Origin: Dermanyssus gallinae
Taxonomy: Eukaryota > Arthropoda > Arachnida > Mesostigmata > Dermanyssidae
Direction: 5' to 3'
NCBI GenBank assembly: GCA_003439945.1
Contig: QVRM01002115.1
Span: 251,001 to 315,000 of the forward strand
Length of the DNA: 64,000 nucleotides
Of the stretch, positions 56,360-64,000 are shown piece by piece (position 1 is the first letter of the stretch; each line of letters opens with the position of its first letter). Under the pieces are notes generated by a model. That model saw only the letters and a list, made by a program, of their open reading frames with translations, was not told the DNA's origin and did no database searches. Both the position numbers and the translations under genes were made by a program.

Positions 56360-56716
56360 ATGGATTTGTTTGATGATCTGCCGCCTACAGTACCTTATGA
56401 ATGTTTTATTTCGGAGTGGGAAGCTAAAGTCGAACAGGCCAGACGAGAGGTCGGTGGTTTGGACGTTTTCAATGCCTTGCACCTTTGGTCTGGTCCTGCA
56501 TGTGACAATCGCCACGTATACACCAGGTACATAGTGCATGGTTATCACTACCTGGTATGTTCAAACGCAACCTTTCACGAGGAGTACGAGTTGTGCATCT
56601 GCCGGTTCTGCCTGCAGAGATGTGCCAAGTACCCTGCAGTGGAATGCACAGCGCTGGACCGAAAATCGCTGCACTACTTCTCTCGTCGGAAGCGTGAAGA
56701 AGATAGAGCAACATGA
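56360..56716 (+). CDS. cysteine-rich 118-residue protein, possibly C22orf39/UPF0545-like
   Basis: The start ATG at 56360 has A at -3 and G at +4; the longer frame to 56333 lacks an ATG. The protein starts MDLFDDLPPTVPYECFISEW. Its middle holds CDNRHVYTRYIVHG followed by C-x9-E-L-C (VCSNATFHEEYELC) and then CRFCLQRC. The pattern C..(4)R-H-x(4)-Y-x2-HG-x5-C-x(8-10)-C recalls the DUF3128/C22orf39 family of small proteins, which is tentative. No signal peptide or membrane segment is seen. It is intronless as read, though a preceding TTTTAG at 56350-56355 could be an acceptor. AATAAA at about 56800 is a fitting polyadenylation signal. Confidence 0.55.
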   Translation: MDLFDDLPPTVPYECFISEWEAKVEQARREVGGLDVFNALHLWSGPACDNRHVYTRYIVHGYHYLVCSNATFHEEYELCICRFCLQRCAKYPAVECTALDRKSLHYFSRRKREEDRAT

Positions 56717-56721
56717 AGAAA

Positions 56722-56803
56722 CTTTTTTGAAATGTATATTATACTCAATTTGAATGAAAATGAAATTTTTGAAATGTATATTATACTCAATTTGAATGAA
56801 ATA
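56722..56803 (+). repeat. tandem duplication in the 3' UTR
   Basis: A 40-bp unit, TTTTTGAAATGTATATTATA followed by CTCAATTTGAATGAAA, occurs twice in a row just before the AATAAA signal of the cysteine-rich gene. Confidence 0.9.
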
Positions 56804-56829
56804 AACATAATTGTAAAACATTTGTTTGA

Positions 56830-57059
56830 TAAGGAGAGCGTGTCATTTTCAGAACACCAGTGGGCGATGCTGTCGACTGCTGAATGTAACGTATAGTGGA
56901 AATCCTTGCAGAAAGGTAAAGTTTAAGGTAATCTGCAAATTCAATATTCTTGACACTGGGAAGCAATTATTATTTGTATTGAAATCGAAAATTGTATACA
57001 GAGGAAAGGAATAAACACCCCCTGTGGCACCGTTGAAAGAACGGGATGAGTCGATCACC

Positions 57060-57097
<38 letters not shown>

Positions 57098-57300
57098 TGA
57101 CAGGATGGAGTGAACGAAAGAAGGATTATAATTTCACTCGAACTGGTGGTAGTATAATAGATTAAATACTATATTTTATATATTTCATAGATAACATCCC
57201 CCACCGATTAATGAGGGGGAAATGTTAATGCGCACCCGTAAGATTTGGCATAAGTGTGATAAACTAAAACATAATAATACATTGATTTTTATCGGGATTT
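56830..57300. other. no gene recognised; (TC)n and (TA)n
   Basis: (TC)n at 57059-57077 passes directly into (TA)n at 57078-57098. Confidence 0.6.
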
Positions 57301-58192
57301 ACAGGAATAATACATTTAATAATGCATTGCTCAATCTAGCATCACCTCTAACAGCTGCATGCATGTAGACCTTTGCAGGCATTTGCAAATCGTGCTTGAG
57401 GGGCATGCCAGCAACGTGGTTAAGTCCGTCCGACACCTCGGAGTCGTCTTAGGGAAAAGCCTTAAGGGGCATTCTCTTTTACAGCATGCATGCGGGAAAG
57501 CCCTCAAGGCGGCTAACAACCTCGGTCGCCTAATGCCCAACTCCTACGGCCCGCGCCAGTCTACACGCCGTCTTCTGATGTCGGTGGCCGAGTCCATCGT
57601 CTTATACGGTGCTACAGGTTGGCCAAAGGCCACGCTGGCAACGGCCTCACGGAGATGCATGCTTCGAAGAGCACAACGGGTCCCGGCGCTGCGTATTATC
57701 AGCGCGTACCGAACGGTGAGCACGGAAGCGGCCCTGTTGCTAGCTGGCACCGTGCCATGGGATCTTAAGGTCGAGGAACGACGTCGACTCTGGGAAGATC
57801 CGACACGAAGCAAGGACGTCGAGCGACAAGCAACGCTAGACCGCTGGCAAGAAGAGTGGAACAATATCCAGAGCGGATGCCCAGGGGCGCGACCAAAGGC
57901 CTTCCTCCCAGATATAAGGGCATGGATTGATCGCCCTGGAGGCGAAGTGGAGCACACTGTCCTATTCTGTCCCACCTGGGAGGCCCAGCGCCGACTCTTG
58001 CAGAGCTTACACGGCTGCACTTCATCGATTTCACCTGGTCTTCCTGCTCTGGTAACAAGGATGACAACTTCACTTGGTGATTGGTGCACAATCGCGACCG
58101 TCATCAGGCGTGTTTTAACCGAGAAAGAGCGGGTTAACCGCATGCGCATGCCGACGCCCTCTCTGGCTACAGGGGGCCGGCGCGACCAGTAA
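57300..58192 (+). pseudogene. R1-type LINE ORF2 C-terminal half, 277 codons open
   Basis: The frame 57359-58192 is open. SVRHLGVVLGKSLKGH is the post-palm block of R1/LOA-type RTs. GRLMPNSYGPRQSTRRLLMS and SIVLYGATGW are the next conserved blocks, followed by RRAQRVPALRIISAYRTVST and EAALLLAGTVPWDL. After WIDRPGGEV the sequence goes straight to EHTVLFCPTWEAQRR. The segment that normally holds the first cysteines of the terminal zinc knuckle, about 40-45 residues, is missing in frame. The 5' part with the catalytic aspartates is absent. It is a 5'-truncated, internally deleted copy, and young judging by the open frame. A G run lies at 58251-58262 in its 3' flank. Confidence 0.8.
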
Positions 58193-58466
58193 ACCGGGCT
58201 ATTACACCCCCCTCAGTAGTTTGTAGTAATGCTAACAGCACTTCCCTGCTGGGGGGGGGGGGAGTAGGAGGACATGACTGGTTTTTAATGGTTTGGAGCC
58301 CCACACTACCGGCCCACACTTGAAGTTGAGTACAATTCTGCAGTAGTAACCGTGTGTGCGTTCCGCATTTTCCAGTTAGTCCTCTCAAAAGGGAAAGAAT
58401 GCATGTAGACCCATGTGGTGTGAAGTAGTCATAGGTCCAGTTTGATCCCCGTGTAACTCGTATATA

Positions 58467-59544
58467 CAGGGTATTACAGGAATATTTGATCAACGATATA
58501 TGGAATTGTAGAGCTCGTTAAGGCACATATTTTTTTCAATGGAACATGGTCTTTAAGAGGCCCTGTTTCGGAATGAGAGTTAAAATACTACAATTTGTGA
58601 CATTGGTGTTTTTGCTCGACATCGGAGCATAGAATGTGCTGTTGCGAGACAACCAGGTTTCCTAGACAGAAGCTAAACACACCGCCGTGTTCGTGAGAAA
58701 ATTCAGCTTCTTTCGAAGAACTCATAAGGCCGGTCAGAAGATGCTACATGGTCGCTTAGAAGAGAATTCGCCAAAATCAAGTTCTTTTATTAACCTTTAC
58801 GCCCAATACCTCAAAATCATTACCTTACGACCACTTACAGCGCTCTAAACTAACATATTCAAGCAAATGCGCATTTCATGACGATCATTTTGGTACCAAA
58901 CGTATGGCAATGCGAGCTGTGGTTGCGGAGTAATTACGATTTTTTGGTGGGATGTCCAGATTAAGTGCATGTAAAATGACTGTGTGGCGACGTTCACTAC
59001 CGCCGACGTGTCGCGCGACAGCCGCAGCGCGTCATTTTTCATGCACTTAACCTGGACATCCCACCAAAAAATCGTAATTACTCCGCAACCACAGCTCGCA
59101 TTGCCATAAGTTTGGTACCAAAATGATCGTCATGAAATGCGCATTTGCCTGAATATGTTAGTTTAGAGCGCTGTAAGTGGTCGTAAGGTAATGATTTTGA
59201 GGTATTGGGCGTCAAGGTTAATAAAATAACTTCATTTTGGCGAATTCTCTTCTAAGCGACCATGTAGCATCTTCTGACCGGCCTTATGAGTTCTTCGAAA
59301 GAAGCTGAATTTTCTCACGAACACGGCGGTGTGTTTAGCTTCTGTCTAGGAAACCTGGTTGTCTCGCAACAGCACATTATATGCTCCAATGTCGGGCAAA
59401 AACACCAATGTCACAAATTGTAGTAATTTAACTCTCATTCCGAAACAGGGCCTCTTAGAGGCCATGTTCCATTGGAAAAAATATTTGCCTTAACGAGCTC
59501 TACAATTCCATATATCGTTGATCAAATATTCCTGTAATACCCTG
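58467..59544. mobile_element. 1,078-bp foldback element, copy 2
   Basis: Left arm 58467-58980, loop 58981-59030, right arm 59031-59544: again 514 + 50 + 514. Outer ends are CAGGGTATTACAGG and its complement, flanked by TA. The loop is the reverse complement of the loop at 25542-25591 with one difference. Arms are closer to the single arm at 19282-19794 than to copy 1 (shared TATTACAGG and GATCAACG near the ends). Confidence 0.9.
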
Positions 59545-59559
59545 TATATATATCTTCAA

Positions 59560-61000
59560 ACTGCTAGGTCGATCCGATGACCAACCATTCAACGCGAGCG
59601 CGGCGCTCAGTTAAGATTTGGCGGTCTATAGATTCAATACAGTCCGGCTGGTTGTTGTTGCTGTTTTTGTTGCTGCTGCTGTTGCTGTTGTTGCCATCGT
59701 TGATTGCTATTGCTGTTGTTGTTACTGATGATCTTGGCATTGTCGTCATCGGCGTCGTCAGTGATGTCGTATTGCTCGCGTCGGCATAACTTCAACTTCA
59801 GACGGGGTTCCGGAGGATAAGCACGAGGAGCAGCAGAGGGGACGCGGTACGCGGGAGATGGGAAAAGAGTGACGAATCCGATCCGTACAATAGTAACTGT
59901 CAAATGGTAACAACAATAATATCCTGTCCAAACAAACCGCCGTAACTCTTCACGGCGAGCGGCGCAATGCGGCGATTCTCCCCGATTCGAGGGCCCTCTA
60001 CAGACGCGTATGTTCATGTGAAGTACAAGACCGTGGTGATGGACGGCGTTGATGATGACAACGTTATTGCCGCCGCCGCCGCTTTCTCTGTTACTACTGC
60101 AACACCATTGCTGCTGCAGCTACAACAACAACAACAACAACAACACGCACAACTACAACTAATACTACGTTTGTTGTTGTTGTTGTTTTGTTGTTGTTGG
60201 TGTTGTTGTCGTTATTGTGATTGTTGTGTTTGTTCTGGCGTATTCGCGTGAAATCGTTGATGATGACAAAGTAAGCCTGCAGCGATACCTCGGGTTAGAG
60301 ATTCGACGTCGGCTTCTGGCTTTCACTTTGTTCGCTGCTACCGCCACCGCCGCCGCCGCCTCTCGTCGAGTGAAGGCGCTGTCGATTCGTCGCTTTGTAT
60401 CATGAACTCTACGACAGGGTCCTCATCGTTCTGGTTTCTCGTGTTCTTCGTGCTTGTCATCATCATCATCATCGTCTTCGTCGTCTTCGTCGCTTTCGTG
60501 CGCCAAGCGGATTGACCGATACTTCAAGGCAAGAGGTCTTCTTGACGAGTGTGACGAGTCGCGGCATATCCTCGCCTGGCTGGCTATAGTAGATGTTTGC
60601 GGATGAGGTGGTGTGGTGGTATTGACGAGGCTAGTGATCGCCTTGTGGTAGCGTCCACGTGATTGGCGGCAACCGACACTGCCGGTCAAAGACCGGATAG
60701 ACAGACACACATTGAAACAGAGAACATAGAAAACGATCATTTCATCATCAAAGTGTGTTCCGAGAAATGCTAGGTCGCTCCGACCCGTACTACGGAAACC
60801 CACAACGCTTACTGCGGCATATGGCGGAAACCGCAGCAGCAGCAACAGCAGTAGCAACACCAAAACGTATCAAAATCTCGTGCTCGAGAATTAAGCATAG
60901 CTGAGAATTCTGGTGTAGGGCACGACGTTGCAACCGCTTGCCTATGGCGCTATACTGTGAGTGAATTCGTCGACCGAACCAAAATTGCCTAACGTGTTTC
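59560..61000. other. trinucleotide-repeat-rich, no defensible gene
   Basis: (TTG/CTG)n at 59649-59720 and 60170-60235, (CAA)n at 60121-60145, (GCC)n at 60072-60085 and 60341-60360, (ATC/GTC)n at 60456-60490. Long frames on both strands, such as 60423-60863 and 59634-60017 on the minus strand, run through these repeats and are mostly homopolymeric. Some exons may be present (composition is GC-richer), but none can be picked. Confidence 0.5.
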
Positions 61001-61192
61001 CTACCATGGTTTGCCAGTAGTAAGAATGTGGGTTATACCACGACGACTGTTTCCCCACGAGTTCGTTGATATTGGTAGATAGGTTTCCAGCTGGGTGCCG
61101 CACAGTAAGCACTAGCGTGATGGCTAGAGTGCCTTAAAACAATGAACAATATATTTTCTCGTTTGTCGTTCAATATATACGTCCAAATGTGG

Positions 61193-61247
61193 TATTTCAA
61201 AATGTTTGAGTTGGTATTTCAAAATACCAATTCATTCAAAATACCAC
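61193..61247. repeat. short inverted repeat
   Basis: GGTATTTCAAAATGTTTGAG and TTGGTATTTCAAAATACCAA followed by TTCATTCAAAATACC fold into a hairpin of nested arms. Confidence 0.6.
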
Positions 61248-61378
61248 ACACGATTCATGTGTATGGTATCAGTGATATTTGAGCCCTTTACAAAAGGCCC
61301 TCTCATTACGATTTTTTAGATTAGCTTAACTTTCACCAATAAATGCTAATATGTTTTATGTTTTTATCTCCTTGGCAG

Positions 61379-61452
61379 TGTCAATACATAACAAAGCAGC
61401 CCAGGAAAGGCAGCAACGACAGGAAAATATCGAGGAGCGTAATCCAGTGTAA
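61379..61452 (+). CDS. candidate terminal exon, charged coiled-coil-like tail
   Basis: A very good acceptor (TTTTTATCTCCTTGGCAG) ends at 61378. After two bases completing a split codon the frame reads SIHNKAAQERQQRQENIEER, then NPV and TAA at 61450-61452. The glutamine/glutamate/arginine-rich run resembles an amphipathic helix. The protein is not recognised. Upstream exons would lie on the plus strand, perhaps in the repeat-rich stretch 59.6-61 kb or outside the window. Confidence 0.45.
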
Positions 61453-61459
61453 AAAAGTT

Positions 61460-62600
61460 ATCGCCTTTACATAGGGCTTAGCGTAGTAAGATATATTACT
61501 TGTATAATATAATATCACGACTGCACATTGCGGCGTATAACACAAAACGGGCCCAACCAGTGATAACTTTAAGGCGACTGCCGAAACACTTGCGGCAATT
61601 TTAGCGGAACGAAGTCGCTTACAATATCCTTATCTTAAGCGTCCTTCCTAATCACCACAACCCCTGTTCTAATAATAATAATGGGGGTAGATTGAAATGC
61701 ATCACCTTATACCTTTGACGCCGGCTAGTATAACTGCTACTACAATGGTAACGATCGCTGAGAGGCTTTCAAATATGCACACTTAACATGTGCCCCCATA
61801 TATAAATAATGCAAGGGGTTCAATAAACAAATATCTATGCACTTTTCTACATCAAACATAGGATGATGATTCTAAGATGAACTTTTCAGTCAACCTTATG
61901 GATTTCGTGGAGCTCGCAATTCCATAACTGTGGCTTCTGGAATCAGCGATTTTGTTAACCAACTGACGCTTCCTCCTTGGGGATATACAATGTTGTCTAT
62001 CAGTTCATTGCGTCAAGGTGACACATTGTTAGTAGCATGGTCTTTTTGCGTACGTGTTCATGAGGCTTAATGCATATATATATATATATATATAATATAT
62101 ATATGTATATATAGAAAATATTGTAATGATTTATTAATCATCTACAATACGTTTGCACACCCGGCTGTGCTCGCCTTAATAAAAATGTTTATATGTATAT
62201 ACATATACTTTACGTTATGAATAATAGGAAACGTCGTGTGACCAAAAACGCTAACGTTAGACCGTATTGTACGTGAAAATGAAGGTGGAAAACGGCGATA
62301 GAACGCCGTTGTCGAAACGACACCTGTCGGTGACCACCTGTGTCACACATACAGAGAAGCATGCGCATATACATCGAAACATACGCATATACATTAAAAC
62401 ATGCACCTGCAAGCACGCTGTCTTACGGCGATCTTACACACATACCCGCCTCTGTCTCTCTCTATTCTTATCGAGCTCTACGCCCGATTCTGCCCACCAA
62501 TACCTCCCACCGATGCCATAACCACAACAATGCAGGAGGTGTACGTGCGGACCGAACTCTACGGGCCTTGCCGGGCCGAGCGGTTTGAACTGACGTTGCG
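61460..62600. other. no gene recognised
   Basis: (TA)n at 62073-62113, ATACAT-type repeats near 62330-62400. The frame 62267-62521 is driven by these repeats. Confidence 0.5.
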
Positions 62601-64000
62601 GTTGCTGCTGCTGCTGTTGTTGTTGCTGCTATTGTTGTCATTGTTGTTGTAGCTGTCGCTGCTTGTCGTAACTGCTGACGATAATCAATCGACGTACTTG
62701 GTCAGCGTACTCCATCTTGACAACAACGACGACGTCATAGTTGTTGGCGGGCTTTTCTCTCCAAAAAACATTCTCCACCAGATAAGCGGTGGCGGCGGCG
62801 GCCGTGGTAGCGGTAGCGCTGACGCGCGACCACAGCGATGAACGCGGCTCATCAAAAGCCAAGCAGCATCGAGCCCCAAATTGACAGAGTCCATCGCAAG
62901 TAGAAGCGGACACCGACAGCGGACACGGCACCAGCGACAGTCCATTAAGAATAGTGTGCATCTGCTGCGAGTTTGTGAACGTATGAACGTGTGTTGGCTA
63001 TTATTTGGTGCCAGCATCGCGGGCCAGCGAGAACAGAAAGAAGAACCCGTTGTAGTTGTCGTTCGTCGTCGTCGCCGTCGCCGCCGCCGCAGCCGCAGCC
63101 GCATTGCCAGAACAGAGGCGGCAGATTTTGCTGCACGGTCTGACTCGTCCTCTAGTTGACAGCGAGATGGTAAGATGGTTGACGACAAGCGCCGAACTCT
63201 TGAGCTCTTGGATTACAGCAGCAACCCCAGCAGAAGCAGCATCAGCAGCAGCAACCCCAGCGCGAGCGACTCGATCCAAAAATTCCCTCATCGCGGTGAC
63301 GAGTCTGATGAAGACCAATCGTTCGACCGGCCAAGAAGATCAGCATCAGCAGCAGCAGCGAGATTTACCACTCAGTGCTCACACGTCGGTCGCTATGGCC
63401 GCAGTTGGCGACGATACGATCATCATGAATCGTTCGTTACACGTTCCAACGATTAACCACCACAATCCCCATCATTCACATCATCAACAACAACAACAAC
63501 AATAACAACAACAACGGCTGCAGCACTACCACCACAACCGATCGTCGGCCGCTGTAAGGTGTCAATTTTTTCACGTATAGCGCAAGCTGTCACATAGCCG
63601 TTAATCGGCGGTGCGAGGCGCGGATAGCTAGTAGGGTTCGTGTTGTTGTTATTGTTGTTTGCTGCTTGATCGTTGCTGTTGTTCTTGCTAATACAGCGGC
63701 GGTAACGGTGGTAACAGTAGATTGATCGGAAAAGACAAGAACAATCCAAGTCGAGAGACGACAGTCTCTCTTTCTCTCTCTCTCTCTCTCATTCCTACGA
63801 TACACCACGAAGGGCAAGGAATAAAAGTTCGAGATCGAGGAGACTCTCTTCTCAACGCGCTTAGAGCGACAGGATCGTCGCAAGATGAGGTTCTGAAACT
63901 CAGCCATTTCTTAGAAGGTGTCAGTGCTTCCTCACACCCTTGTTTCTCTCCCTGGTTTTCCTTTACCACCTTTTCCTTCGCTGCTTTCAATTTCGTTTCG
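62600..64000. other. trinucleotide-repeat-rich, possible exons unresolved
   Basis: Open frames overlap on both strands. On the plus strand, 63056-63505 ends DDTIIMNRSLHVPTINHH and a polyQ run, and a GTAAG donor follows LTRPLVDSEM at about 63169. On the minus strand, 63590-63907 starts MAEFQNLILRRSC with a good context and 63001-63290 is alanine-rich. They cannot all be real. (TC)n at 63766-63790. The window ends here. Confidence 0.35.

Noticed and set aside
60423..60863. 146-codon minus-strand frame with leucine and aspartate runs
   Set aside because: Driven by CAG/GAT-type microsatellites at both ends, with no recognisable domain between them.

Overview
The window is nuclear DNA of a metazoan. 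It has spliceosomal-type exon boundaries, tRNA-derived SINEs with target-site duplications, several classes of non-LTR retrotransposon, Tc1/mariner transposons, and very many (TA)n and trinucleotide microsatellites. The transposon mix (mariner, R1/jockey-type, R2-type and YLDD-type LINEs) suggests an arthropod, perhaps a mite or tick, but nothing here fixes the species. No rRNA gene, no convincing functional tRNA gene, no CRISPR array and no bacterial-type operon is present.

Layout. 0-6.8 kb: three head-to-tail copies of a non-LTR retrotransposon clade with an N-terminal zinc finger, an RT with a YLDD active site and a C-terminal restriction-like endonuclease (REL). The first two copies are near-identical yet dead. 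7-19 kb: mostly unique AT-rich DNA with LINE and SINE fragments and a two-exon gene for a small secreted protein (minus strand, about 10.4-11.2 kb). 19-26 kb: an R2-type LINE 3' end (19.3-20.6 kb), a mariner relic, a mariner with intact ends inside a (TA)n tract (23.6-24.9 kb), and a 1,078-bp near-perfect palindrome (25.0-26.1 kb). 27-28 kb: a second secreted-protein gene with the same exon structure as the first. 28-34 kb: SINEs and LINE/mariner relics. 35-49 kb: microsatellite-rich DNA with a Tc1-like element (39.1-40.5 kb), minisatellites and several isolated exon candidates. 51-55 kb: two more YLDD-REL LINE copies on the minus strand, one with an intact-looking RT core. 56.3-56.7 kb: a compact gene for a cysteine-rich 118-residue protein. 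57.3-58.2 kb: the C-terminal half of an R1-type LINE. 58.5-59.5 kb: a second 1,078-bp palindrome. 59.5-64 kb: GC-richer, trinucleotide-repeat-rich DNA with one good terminal-exon candidate.

The most interesting system is the pair of 1,078-bp palindromes. Both have two 514-bp arms around the same 50-bp loop, and both are flanked by TA. The loop and arm can be traced to the REL-coding 3' end of the R2-type LINE at 19.3-20.6 kb, which carries only one arm. This looks like a foldback (snap-back) repeat born by inverted duplication of a LINE 3' end at a six-base inverted repeat and then spread. The second item is a pair of tandemly oriented, structurally matching genes for small secreted proteins about 16.5 kb apart.
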